A stretch of DNA of 41,738 nucleotides, taken from positions 1-41,738 of the forward strand of contig JAFGDY010000163.1 in assembly GCA_016931895.1 (NCBI GenBank), given 5' to 3'. The DNA comes from Anaerolineae bacterium (GTDB taxonomy: Bacteria > Chloroflexota > Anaerolineae > 4572-78 > J111). Each line of letters opens with the position of its first letter. Positions within the stretch are counted from its first letter, which is position 1. Under the pieces are notes generated by a model. The model was not told where the DNA came from and ran no database searches. It was given only the letters and a program-made list of their open reading frames with translations. A program made the position numbers and the translations under genes. Below, piece by piece: positions 8,322-17,317 of the stretch.

Positions 8322-8331
8322 TTGACCCTAA
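8283..8331. repeat. heptamer array I at a divergent gene boundary
   Basis: Seven in-phase units ACCCTTG, ACCTTTG, CCACTTG, ACACCTG, ACATTTA, ACATTTG, ACCCTAA. It contains the ATG (8321) of the reverse-strand membrane protein and fills most of the space to the forward GT2 gene, so it may also hold promoter elements (it includes TTGACC at 8322-8327). Confidence 0.85.
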
Positions 8332-8362
8332 AAATCAGAAATTGGACTATACCATTAACCCT

Positions 8363-9106
8363 ATGACTGAACAAAATTTAACCCATCAACCACAAATATC
8401 CATTATATTGCCCACTTACAACGAAGCAGGCAATATTGAAACGTTGCTTGACCGGACTTTACAAGCGTTGAGAAATTACCCCGGCGGGGTTGAGGTGGTG
8501 GTGGTTGACGACGACTCTCCGGATGGCACCTGGCAGGTAGTCGCCAAGAAAAGCAAAAACGACGCGCGGGTCCGGCTGATTCATCGAAAAACAGAAAAGG
8601 GGCTAACCAGCGCCCTCAACCGGGGCATTCAAGAGGCGCGGGGACAGTGGGTGGGCTGGATGGACTGCGATTTGAGCATGCCGCCTGAAGAATGGCCTCG
8701 CCTGGCCGAGGCCCTGGCCCAGGGCGCGGATATGGCTGTTGGTTCGCGCTATGTGCCGGGGGGTGGGGATGTGGCCCATTCTTTCACGGGGCGGCTGTTC
8801 TCGCGGATAATTAATCTGTGGGCCGGACTCATCCTGGATTGGTCCCTTAAAGATTACACCAGCGGCTTTATTTTGGGCCGCCGGGATATCTTTGCTAAAA
8901 TCAACTTGCGGGGCGATTACGGCGAGTATTGCATTGACCTGCTCTATCGCGCCAAACGCGCCGGTTACACCATCCGCGAGCTGCCCTACCTGTGCCTTCC
9001 CCGCGAGGCGGGGGAGAGCAAAACTGCCGCAAATGTGTGGGGCTATCTCAGCCGGGGAATCAATTACGTTATCACCGTATTACGCCTGCGCTTTAAGCCG
9101 GATTAA
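8363..9106 (+). CDS. family 2 glycosyltransferase, dolichol/polyprenyl-phosphate mannosyltransferase-like
   Basis: A GT-A enzyme of the DPM1/GT2 type, predicted to transfer a hexose from a nucleotide sugar to a polyprenyl phosphate, giving the lipid-linked donor that GT-C enzymes use. Visible motifs: ILPTYNEAGNI, VVVVDDDSPDGTW, the metal-binding MDCDLSMPPE, GSRYVPGG, and DYTSGFILGRR. At 247 residues with no C-terminal membrane helices it is the short soluble form. A longer frame opens at 8342, but ATG 8363 is preferred because TATACC at 8348-8353 lies 9 nt before it and the longer start would overlap that box; neither start has a Shine-Dalgarno. It diverges from the three GT-C genes, suggesting supply of their substrate. 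It is convergent with the DUF4139 gene, 5 bp apart. Confidence 0.9.
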   Translation: MTEQNLTHQPQISIILPTYNEAGNIETLLDRTLQALRNYPGGVEVVVVDDDSPDGTWQVVAKKSKNDARVRLIHRKTEKGLTSALNRGIQEARGQWVGWMDCDLSMPPEEWPRLAEALAQGADMAVGSRYVPGGGDVAHSFTGRLFSRIINLWAGLILDWSLKDYTSGFILGRRDIFAKINLRGDYGEYCIDLLYRAKRAGYTIRELPYLCLPREAGESKTAANVWGYLSRGINYVITVLRLRFKPD

Positions 9107-9111
9107 ATCTG

Positions 9112-11064
9112 CTAACTATCGCTTGACTCCAAGGCTTTAATCATCTGACCAACTTCAGAGGATTTCTGTTTGATCTCAGCCTGTATGCCCGCCACCGTCC
9201 GGTCAATCTGGACCAACTGCTCTTCGCTCTCGGTGAGTTGTTTGACGTAACGCCCGCGCAGCCGGCCTTCTTCCCCGGCGGTCGAAAGCACGGCCATATT
9301 TTTCTGGGCCTGCTCTTGCGCTTTGTAAATCTTCTCCCGCTGCTTTTCCTGCCCGGCCACTTCTTTTTCCAGGCGGTCAATCTCAGCCCAGGTATCGAGC
9401 AAGGCTTTTAGCCCAGAATAGGCCCGCTCATCCAGAAATTTATCCTTAAAGTACTGCTGCAAGCCTTTATAAGAAAGACTGCGCAACTCTTCGCGGTGGA
9501 CCCGCAAAAAACGTTCTTGCACGGCAAATTTAGCCAGTTTGCCGGGTGAAACTTTCACCTGGTACCGGTACGTGTCGAGCGTTTTTTCCGCGGGGTCAGG
9601 GGTATCAAAAATAGTATAGTTGGTCCGGGGGACGTGCTCAAGCAAAACGGTTTTGGCTTCAGCCGTGCGATTATCCACCTGGTAAATGAGCCGGCGAATA
9701 TCGTACACGTTTTGCAGCAGATAACCCTCTTTGATATTTAGCGAACGAAGTTGACTCTCGGTTTTGACTTCTTCTTTAACGTGAATACCCAACTCAACCG
9801 CGTAAGAAACAACAGCCTCGGCCTGGTCGGCGGTGAAAGGCAGCACGGCTTCACCCACGTACTCGCCCCTTTCCAGGATGGTAACCGGGCCACGTTCCAG
9901 GGTCAGGCCGGTGGCATTTTTGAAGCGAATGGTCGCCACCGGATGGGTGGGCATTTTGGCCCCGTTGTAAATCAAATCCTTTTTAAAACCCAACTTGCTG
10001 CTGACAATGGGCACCATGGCCGACTGCCCCCGGCCCACCGTGACCGGGCTGCTGACGTTGTATTGAAACAATTCGCCCAGGGCCTGGCCGGTGGCGGCGC
10101 TTTCTACAGAATCGGCCATGGCTTCCGCGGAGACGCTCGGAGGGGCCGTCATTTTCATCATGCTCCTCATCATAGGAGCCGGGGCAGGCATACCGGCCCC
10201 CAAAGTTGGCGCCTCTGCGCCGGCCGTTTCGGCCACAGCGCCATCAAACATAATGGGCGCGGCGGCCACTCGCTTTTCTTCTTTTACCACCGGGCGCTCC
10301 GGCGTGTACGGCGTGTACAAATCGTACACAAAAGAGATGGGCATCCCGGCCGTGAGCGAGAGCGAAATATCGTGCAGGTCTTCCTCCAACCGGTTGTCAA
10401 AAATGCCCCAACCTTGTAAGAGGGCTTCCGGCTTGCCGGCTGAAGGGTCATCCGCCACCAAACGGTAGCTGACCCGCCAGGTGGGGGCAGGGGCAATGTA
10501 ACTCACTTCTAAATCGTGCGAGCCGGGGCTGAGCCGGATGGTAATGGAACGATGCGTCTCCTGGCCCAACGCGGTTTGCAGGAAAAACCGCAGGTCGGCG
10601 GCAGAGACCTCGTCAAACAACTCAATGCCCTCGATGCGGTCAATGGGGACAATCGCCACCGTTTCCGAATCTTCCCGCAAAATGGAAACCAGCGAGCGTT
10701 TCAAGGGTTTTTCGTTCACTTCATCCAAGCCCAGCAAAACGCCCGTGGTGGTGGCGCCATCACTTGACAGCAGGGCCACCTTGCGCCCCCGCAGGGCCAT
10801 GAGTAAATCCCGCGTGCTGCGGGTTTTGTCAAGAATAATGGAACATCCGGCCAGTCGCTCTTTGAGACTTTGGGGGGTGTCGTAATCCACGCCGCGCACC
10901 TGCCCGCCGCCGCGGTCAATCACGGTCAAACTTTTGAGCAAGTCGTCCATTTCCTCGCGGCGAAAGGTCAGCTTGATCTCCTCGCCTTCCACCCGGCCCC
11001 GGCGGCAAAAATAGCCAACGCCGTGTTTGTAGAGCGTCATGTGCACAAGGGGTAAATTACTCAT
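9112..11064 (-). CDS. DUF4139 domain protein
   Basis: A 650-residue protein without signal peptide or membrane helix. The N-terminal ~170 residues are a conserved region starting MTLYKHGVGYF. A middle region has YIAPAPTWRVSYRLV followed by GWGIFDNRLEEDLHDISLSL, typical of the DUF4139 beta-rich domain. A Met/Pro/Ala-rich linker falls near residues 280-340. The last ~120 residues (DRLEKEVAGQEKQ and after) form a coiled coil. The family includes the poorly understood MuiA 'mucoidy inhibitor' group; no biochemical role is known to me. It starts with ATGA overlapping the flavoprotein stop and has an AGGAGAG ribosome site, so it is the last gene of the dtxR operon. Family call is fairly sure, function unknown. 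Confidence 0.8.
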   Translation of the reverse strand: MSNLPLVHMTLYKHGVGYFCRRGRVEGEEIKLTFRREEMDDLLKSLTVIDRGGGQVRGVDYDTPQSLKERLAGCSIILDKTRSTRDLLMALRGRKVALLSSDGATTTGVLLGLDEVNEKPLKRSLVSILREDSETVAIVPIDRIEGIELFDEVSAADLRFFLQTALGQETHRSITIRLSPGSHDLEVSYIAPAPTWRVSYRLVADDPSAGKPEALLQGWGIFDNRLEEDLHDISLSLTAGMPISFVYDLYTPYTPERPVVKEEKRVAAAPIMFDGAVAETAGAEAPTLGAGMPAPAPMMRSMMKMTAPPSVSAEAMADSVESAATGQALGELFQYNVSSPVTVGRGQSAMVPIVSSKLGFKKDLIYNGAKMPTHPVATIRFKNATGLTLERGPVTILERGEYVGEAVLPFTADQAEAVVSYAVELGIHVKEEVKTESQLRSLNIKEGYLLQNVYDIRRLIYQVDNRTAEAKTVLLEHVPRTNYTIFDTPDPAEKTLDTYRYQVKVSPGKLAKFAVQERFLRVHREELRSLSYKGLQQYFKDKFLDERAYSGLKALLDTWAEIDRLEKEVAGQEKQREKIYKAQEQAQKNMAVLSTAGEEGRLRGRYVKQLTESEEQLVQIDRTVAGIQAEIKQKSSEVGQMIKALESSDS

Positions 11065-11603
11065 TTGTTCTCTCCTGAAGATGCGCCGGCTTCCGCCAGC
11101 ATTGTTTTGACCGCGGCCACAATTTCCGGCACCGAGGCCATCATTAACAAATCCGCTTCAAGCTTGGGTTCCAGCACCTTTACGCCCCAGCCAAGCAGGG
11201 TTTTGATGCTCTGCGCTACCTGGGGATGATTGGCCAGAGCCATATTCATCGAAGGCACCACCATCACCGGCCAGCCCGCGCCAATGGCCTCGGCAATTAG
11301 CGAGCGGGCCAGGGTGTCGGCAATACCGTGACTGATTTTGTTGAGGGTATTAAAGGTAGCGGGGGCCACCACGGTCAGGCAAGGGGCGCGGCCATCAAGC
11401 AGCACCGGGTCAAAATAGCTGTCAACCAGAGTATGGCCCGGCTGGTCGGCCAGGTTGTAGGAACTGATGATGTTGCGGGCGGCGTCGGTGAGAACGGTTA
11501 AAACAGGCAGTTCAAATTGGGTGAGCGCCTTGAGTAAATCGGGGGCGCAGCGAGCCGAACTGGCCCCGCAGACAATGAGATAGATAGCTTTTGGTTCGGT
11601 CAT
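11061..11603 (-). CDS. flavoprotein of the PPC-decarboxylase (HFCD) fold
   Basis: A 180-residue Rossmann-type flavoprotein related to phosphopantothenoylcysteine decarboxylase and the LanD/EpiD peptidyl-cysteine decarboxylases. Visible signatures: VVAPATFNTLNKISHGIAD, the counterpart of the FMN-binding PASANT region, and VVPSMNMALANHP, the counterpart of the PxMNxxM substrate-recognition segment. It lacks the CoaB synthetase half, so it is not a CoaBC fusion. The frame also opens at ATG 11618, overlapping the dtxR stop as ATGA, but ATG 11603 has GAGG nine bases upstream and is preferred. It overlaps the DUF4139 gene by 4 bp. The substrate cannot be read from sequence; it could be a stand-alone decarboxylase or a flavin carrier. 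Confidence 0.8.
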   Translation of the reverse strand: MTEPKAIYLIVCGASSARCAPDLLKALTQFELPVLTVLTDAARNIISSYNLADQPGHTLVDSYFDPVLLDGRAPCLTVVAPATFNTLNKISHGIADTLARSLIAEAIGAGWPVMVVPSMNMALANHPQVAQSIKTLLGWGVKVLEPKLEADLLMMASVPEIVAAVKTMLAEAGASSGENK

Positions 11604-11614
11604 TTTTGACAGCC

Positions 11615-12286
11615 TCATTTTTTTTGCCGGGCCACCAAAATGGTTTTGGCCACCTGATAGCTCAAGGCATACTCCCGCTGATTAACCTCCAGCGTCAACG
11701 AGCCTTCGTAAGGCGCGCGGGCCAACAATTGAATACTTGTGCCCGGATAAAGGCCCATTTCACCCAAATAACGGAGCAACTCCGGGTCATCATCATCCAC
11801 TTCAACCACCACCAATTTATCGCCCGTTTGCATGTCAACCAGGCGGCCACTCTTTTGCTGCCGCACCACCCCGGTCCGCGAAGGAATGGGCGCGCCGTGG
11901 GGGTCAAACTGGGGATCGCCCAGGGCGGCGGCCATCCGTTCTTCCAAATCCTCGCTAATTACGTGTTCCAGTTTTTCGGCCTCAGCGTGAACCTGGTCCC
12001 AGGGTACGCCCAAGGCTTCGGCCAGGTATAATTCAATCAGGCGGTGGTGGCGGACAATTTCCAGGGCCAATTTTTCGCCGGTGGGCGTAAACTTTACGCC
12101 CTGATACGGCTCATAGGTCAACAAATTCAACTCGGCCAATTTTTTGCACATGTTTGTTACCGAGGCCGGGGCTATTTTTAAATAATCGGCCAGGGCAGAG
12201 GTAGACACCTGCTCATTTTGCTCTCGCAGCTTGTAAACGGCCTTGAGATAATCTTCCATTGCTTGACTGATGACGGGTTGACTCAA
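11615..12286 (-). CDS. DtxR/MntR-family metal-dependent transcriptional regulator
   Basis: A 223-residue iron/manganese-responsive repressor with an N-terminal winged helix (residues 1-70), dimerization/metal domain (~71-140) and a C-terminal FeoA/SH3-like domain (~145-223). Metal ligands align with DtxR as Met10, His81, Glu85, His100, Glu107 and His108. The position of DtxR Cys102 is Glu104, the residue MntR uses, so the site mixes both types and manganese is possible. The start is TTG, 8 bases after GGAAAGG, and places Met10 exactly as in DtxR; the next ATG is codon 10 itself and would lose that placement. It is the first gene of an operon with the flavoprotein and DUF4139 genes, all joined by ATGA overlaps. 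No metal transporter is present here. Confidence 0.9.
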   Translation of the reverse strand: MSQPVISQAMEDYLKAVYKLREQNEQVSTSALADYLKIAPASVTNMCKKLAELNLLTYEPYQGVKFTPTGEKLALEIVRHHRLIELYLAEALGVPWDQVHAEAEKLEHVISEDLEERMAAALGDPQFDPHGAPIPSRTGVVRQQKSGRLVDMQTGDKLVVVEVDDDDPELLRYLGEMGLYPGTSIQLLARAPYEGSLTLEVNQREYALSYQVAKTILVARQKK

Positions 12287-12350
12287 TGAACGCGCCTTTC
12301 CGCCTGGTTATCAGGTGAGGTAAAATGCCAAAGGCTTAAAACCTGCTTTG

Positions 12351-12379
12351 AGTGTATCTCAGATAACATTAAGTGTCAA
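12351..12379 (-). promoter_or_regulatory. sigma-70-type promoter of the dtxR operon, with dyad
   Basis: On the reverse strand TTGACA (12374-12379), a 17-bp spacer and TACACT (12351-12356), giving a start near 12344 and a leader of about 60 nt. The spacer carries the dyad TATCTGAGATA (12355-12365), which reaches the -10 box and is a plausible operator for DtxR autoregulation (inference). Confidence 0.8.
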
Positions 12380-12434
12380 GAACCATTGATAATCAAGTTA
12401 TTCCAGGTGATGGTCCAACCGTTCAGTGAAGAAT

Positions 12435-12472
12435 CAACAAAGGCCGGGCTTCGATTGAATTCCCGGCCTTTA
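12435..12472 (-). terminator. intrinsic terminator after malQ
   Basis: Perfect 9-bp stem AAGGCCGGG/CCCGGCCTT (12440-12448 with 12462-12470), 13-nt loop, about 20 bp past the malQ stop. The reverse-strand tail TTGTTGATTC is only moderately T-rich, so efficiency is uncertain. Confidence 0.65.
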
Positions 12473-12490
12473 TTGTTTATCGCCGACTTT

Positions 12491-14080
12491 TTAGGCAGCG
12501 CTTTTTTCTGCCTCAGCCTGACACTTTTCCTCCCACAATTTGGGGTCGCGGCCATACAGGTCAACCAGTTCCCGCAGACGATCTGACCCCCATTGGTTCA
12601 ATGCCTCGGGGCGGTAACGCCAGTCCCAATTGCCACCCAGGGTCGAGGGTGTGTTCATCCTGGCGTCAGTATCCAAATTCAACACATCCTGCAGAGGGAT
12701 AATGGCATAACGGGCAGACGAAGCCATGGCCAGGCGAATGAAATCCCAGACAATATCGTGGTCATCACGGGCCAGGTAACGGCGGATTAAATCCTTTTCT
12801 TCAGGCGTACGCTGGCGGTACCAGCCCAGGGTGGTGTCGTTGTCGTGGGTGCCGGTGTAAACCACTGCGTTACGACCGTAATTATGCGGTAAAAAAGCAT
12901 TAGAAGCATTCAAATCGCCTGCCTCTTTGCTGTCAAAGGCAAATTGTAAAATCTTCATACCGGGGAAAGCAAAATGGTCGCGCAACGCCTCAACCGCCGG
13001 GGTAATTACGCCCAGGTCTTCAGCCAGGATGGTCAATTCACCCAAGGCCGCTTTGGCTGTTTTAAACAACTCCATGCCCGGCGCTTTGACCCATTGGCCC
13101 TTGACCGCAGTTTTTTCGCCTGCCGGAATTTCCCAATAAGCCTCAAAACCACGGAAGTGATCAATGCGGATAATATCCACTAACCGAAGCGTGGCTGCCA
13201 GCCGGTCAATCCACCACTGATAATTCTGCCTGGCCATCGCTTGCCAATTGTAAAGCGGATTGCCCCACAATTGGCCGGTTTCGCTAAAATAATCGGGGGG
13301 CACGCCGGCCACCACGGTCGGTTGTCCTTTTTTATCTAAATGGAACAACTCACGATTGGCCCACACGTCCACACTATCGGGAGCCACAAAAATGGGGATG
13401 TCGCCAATAATTTTAACGCCCCGCTCGTTGGCGTAACGCCGCAAGGCGCCCCACTGCTCAAAAAAGTAGTATTGCTGCACTTTTTTCACGGCAATGGCCC
13501 CGGCATGTTCCTTTTGCCAACGAGCCATTGCCCGGGGTTGGCGCAGGGCTATGTCTTTATCCCAGTAGGTGTTCCACATAGCCCCAAAAACGCCGGCTTC
13601 TCTGGCTTTTTGGTCAAAATGATCTTTGACCACCATAAAGAGGGCAAAGTCGTCCAGCCAGCCGCTGTGTTCGGCGCAAAAAGCGTCAAAATCATTCCGG
13701 CGTTCCGCAGCGGCGTAACTTAGAAAATTGCGGGCGGCTTTTTCCAAGAGCGGGGTTTTCCACTGAATCACCCGGCCATAGTCAACCTGGTCCAGAAGGA
13801 AATCGGGCTTGCCGGCCAGGTCTGCCTCGACCAGGTCGCCCGATGTCGCCAGCCGGTCCAGGCTGATCAGCAGCGGATTGCCCGCAAATGAAGAAAAAGA
13901 TGCGTAGGGCGAGTCGCCATAACCCGTTGGGCCCAGGGGCAGGACCTGCCATAGGGATTGTTTGGCCCTAACCAGGAAGTCAATAAATGCATACGCGGAC
14001 TGCCCCAAATCGCCCAGGCCGTAAGGGCCGGGAAATGAAGTGGGGTGTAACAAAATACCACTTGAGCGGGTTAGTTCCAT
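12491..14080 (-). CDS. malQ: 4-alpha-glucanotransferase (amylomaltase)
   Basis: A 529-residue GH77 enzyme that moves alpha-1,4-glucan segments between maltooligosaccharides, used in maltodextrin or glycogen metabolism in the cytoplasm. The start RSSGILLHPTSFPGPYGLGDLG is characteristic. Catalytic regions are visible: nucleophile in IIRIDHFRGFEAYW, acid/base in ILAEDLGVITP, and the third acidic residue in YTGTHDNDTTLGW. Length is normal for the short bacterial form. It starts 2 bp after the eno stop with no Shine-Dalgarno, so it is almost surely co-transcribed and translationally coupled to enolase. Confidence 0.96.
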   Translation of the reverse strand: MELTRSSGILLHPTSFPGPYGLGDLGQSAYAFIDFLVRAKQSLWQVLPLGPTGYGDSPYASFSSFAGNPLLISLDRLATSGDLVEADLAGKPDFLLDQVDYGRVIQWKTPLLEKAARNFLSYAAAERRNDFDAFCAEHSGWLDDFALFMVVKDHFDQKAREAGVFGAMWNTYWDKDIALRQPRAMARWQKEHAGAIAVKKVQQYYFFEQWGALRRYANERGVKIIGDIPIFVAPDSVDVWANRELFHLDKKGQPTVVAGVPPDYFSETGQLWGNPLYNWQAMARQNYQWWIDRLAATLRLVDIIRIDHFRGFEAYWEIPAGEKTAVKGQWVKAPGMELFKTAKAALGELTILAEDLGVITPAVEALRDHFAFPGMKILQFAFDSKEAGDLNASNAFLPHNYGRNAVVYTGTHDNDTTLGWYRQRTPEEKDLIRRYLARDDHDIVWDFIRLAMASSARYAIIPLQDVLNLDTDARMNTPSTLGGNWDWRYRPEALNQWGSDRLRELVDLYGRDPKLWEEKCQAEAEKSAA

Positions 14081-14082
14081 AT

Positions 14083-15381
<1,299 letters not shown>

Positions 15382-15423
15382 CTAACTTTAACTGAATGAT
15401 GATGATGATGGTTAAACACAAAA

Positions 15424-15450
15424 TGAGTGCAGGCCCGGTGAGGCTGCACT
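15424..15450 (-). promoter_or_regulatory. 5' leader hairpin of eno (attenuator-like)
   Basis: Perfect 8-bp stem GAGTGCAG/CTGCACTC with an 11-nt loop, in the untranslated leader between the predicted eno promoter and the start codon. On the reverse strand it is followed by the T-rich ATTTTGTGTTT, so it could act as an attenuator, an mRNA-stabilizing hairpin, or a leaky upstream terminator. I recognise no known riboswitch class. A short ATGATG tract (about 15395-15409) lies between it and the gene. Confidence 0.55.
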
Positions 15451-15476
15451 CGCAATTATTAAGGGAACCGGCCCGT

Positions 15477-15505
15477 ATCTTACACGCAATGTTCAACTTG
15501 GGCAA
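15477..15505 (-). promoter_or_regulatory. predicted eno promoter
   Basis: Reverse-strand TTGCCC (15500-15505), 17-bp spacer, TAAGAT (15477-15482). Each box matches consensus at 4 of 6 positions. Predicted start near 15470, giving a leader of about 98 nt. Confidence 0.5.
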
Positions 15506-15557
15506 TTTTAAGGGGCCATCCTATCCTGATTTTTTTAGACCAAGGGACCGAACCTCT

Positions 15558-15706
15558 CTGAAAAGCCCGACATAGGCTCCATGTCGTTTCGAGCGTAGCG
15601 AGAAATCTCTACGGCGTAATGTTTTCGAGCGAGATTCCGGGGATTTCTCGGCCTATGGCCCATTCGCTGCGCTCAGGGCAGGCTCTCGAAATGACATGCT
15701 TTTCAG
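15558..15706. repeat. palindromic element E2 (intergenic)
   Basis: A nested palindrome: outer arms CTGAAAAGC/GCTTTTCAG, then CATGTCGTTTCGAG / CTCGAAATGACATG (one mismatch), then inner AGAAATCTC / GATTTCTCG segments. It shares the TGTCRTT...CGAG ends and the GATT-C-TTCG/GAAG core with the elements at 4293, 29082 and 32366. It fills most of the region between eno and the forward glycosyltransferase. I see no gene in 15506-15723. Confidence 0.85.
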
Positions 15707-15723
15707 ACGGCTTCTCAATGTTT

Positions 15724-15752
15724 TTGTCTCTTCCCCTCAACCGGGCTATAAT
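15724..15752 (+). promoter_or_regulatory. promoter directly abutting a start codon (leaderless)
   Basis: TTGTCT (15724-15729), 17-bp spacer, perfect TATAAT (15747-15752). Transcription should begin within a base or two of the ATG at 15762, and no Shine-Dalgarno precedes that ATG, so the mRNA is predicted to be leaderless. Confidence 0.7.
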
Positions 15753-15761
15753 CCAGCCGTT

Positions 15762-17288
15762 ATGGCTGGCGTGCGGCGTTCTCCCCTATTTTTCATTATT
15801 CTGGCAATTTATTGGCTGGCGGGGGGATTATACGCCTTTCTGACCCCTGCCTGGCAAGCGCCCGACGAACCGGCGCATTACAATTACGTGCGCGCGGTCA
15901 CCACCCAAACCGGCTTTCCGGAGTTGACGGCCAACTGTTATAACCAGGCTTACCTCGATGAATTAACCTCGCGCCGTTTTCCGCCAGATATGTCTATTGT
16001 CCCCATCTGTTATGAATTTCATCAACCCCCGTTTTATTATCTGCTGGGCATGCCGGTGTTTGTGCTGAGTGGCGGCTCGTTGCCGATATTACGCTTTTTA
16101 TCTATGGCCGTGCTGGGCGGAGCCGTCGTCGCTCTGGCCTTTTTTATCGGGCGGACCATCTTCCCAAACCGGCCGGCCATCGCCTACGGCGCAATGGCCC
16201 TGGTCGCTTTTACGCCTATGCACCTGGCCATCCTGTCCTCCATCAACAACGATACCCTGGCCGAACTTATCCTGGCCGCCATCCTTTATATCCTGGTTCA
16301 GCGGCTCATGCCGTCTGACCAGGTTGCCCCTTCCTCCTACATTAAAAATGATTGGTTACTGGGCCTTTTGTTGGGCCTGGGCCTGGGCGCCAAAACCACA
16401 GTCTACATTGCCCTGCCCCTGGTGGCGGTAGCCCTATGGTGGACCTCCACCCCAAAAACAGAGCAAGGGGCCGGGAGGGACTGGCGCAAGTTGGCCAGGC
16501 AAGCAGCCGTGGTTTTTGGGCTGGCCTTTTTGATCATCCTGCCGTGGTTTGGGCGCAACGCTCTCATTTACGGCAATTTTGACATTTTGGGGCTAAAACA
16601 ACACGAGGCGATTGTGGTGGGCCAACTGCGCACCACCGATTACCTGGCCGAGGTGGGCTGGCCGGTCTACCTGAGCGACTTTGCCACCACCACGTTCCAT
16701 AGCTTTTGGGGACAATTTGGCTGGATGGCCGTGCCCATGGACGGCCGCACCTACCTGCTCTTGACCCTGCTGACCCTCATCGCGGCAGGTGGGCTGATTG
16801 GCTTTGCCTGGCGTATCCGCTCGCCCCGCCGGGCAACCGGGCCGGAGTACAACCTGTCAGCCGACCAGTGGCGCGCTCTGGGTTTGCTGGGCCTGGCCAC
16901 CATGCTGGTAGGGTTGGCCTATGTTGGGTATAATCTGAGTTTCCGGCAGTTCCAGGGCCGCTATCTCTTCCCGGCCTTAATCCCCCTGGCTATCTTTTTT
17001 GCGATGGGACTGAGGGAAGCGTTCTCTCCAAGATGGCGGTGGTGGCTGGCGACCGGCCTGGCCACTGGATGGGTCTGGGTAATAACCACCTCTCTGCTCA
17101 AAAATGAGCCGGACAAATGGGCTATCCTGATCACCGGGTTGGTTTTTGCGGCGGCCGCCGGGCGGGCGCTGCTGGCCCGCTATGGGTTCATCCCCACCTC
17201 TTGGGTGATGATGGTATGCTACGGCGCGTTGGGTTTTCTGGCCCTGGCCAGTCCGTTTTGGTTTATTATGCCTTACCTGACCCCGTGA
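15762..17288 (+). CDS. polytopic membrane protein, DUF2142/GT39-like glycosyltransferase
   Basis: A 508-residue protein with about 11-12 hydrophobic segments. After the first membrane segment it has LTPAWQAPDEPAHYNYVR (acidic DE motif, residues 35-36) and later FHQPPFYYLLGMP, the layout of GT-C proteins of the DUF2142 or GT39/ArnT type that use polyprenyl-phosphate sugars. Substrate unknown. A longer frame opens at 15696, but that start lies at the end of palindrome E2 and upstream of the promoter at 15724-15752, so ATG 15762 is chosen. It is convergent with selB, 29 bp between stops, with no hairpin seen there. Unlike the other large GT-C proteins here it has no C-terminal beta module. Confidence 0.85.
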   Translation: MAGVRRSPLFFIILAIYWLAGGLYAFLTPAWQAPDEPAHYNYVRAVTTQTGFPELTANCYNQAYLDELTSRRFPPDMSIVPICYEFHQPPFYYLLGMPVFVLSGGSLPILRFLSMAVLGGAVVALAFFIGRTIFPNRPAIAYGAMALVAFTPMHLAILSSINNDTLAELILAAILYILVQRLMPSDQVAPSSYIKNDWLLGLLLGLGLGAKTTVYIALPLVAVALWWTSTPKTEQGAGRDWRKLARQAAVVFGLAFLIILPWFGRNALIYGNFDILGLKQHEAIVVGQLRTTDYLAEVGWPVYLSDFATTTFHSFWGQFGWMAVPMDGRTYLLLTLLTLIAAGGLIGFAWRIRSPRRATGPEYNLSADQWRALGLLGLATMLVGLAYVGYNLSFRQFQGRYLFPALIPLAIFFAMGLREAFSPRWRWWLATGLATGWVWVITTSLLKNEPDKWAILITGLVFAAAAGRALLARYGFIPTSWVMMVCYGALGFLALASPFWFIMPYLTP

Positions 17289-17317
17289 CCTTGATTTTAG
17301 CTCCCTAACCACGCACC

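Noticed and set aside
15696-15761. Longer start of the membrane glycosyltransferase at 15696
   Set aside because: That ATG is at the end of palindrome E2 and upstream of a consensus TATAAT, so it would not be in the transcript.
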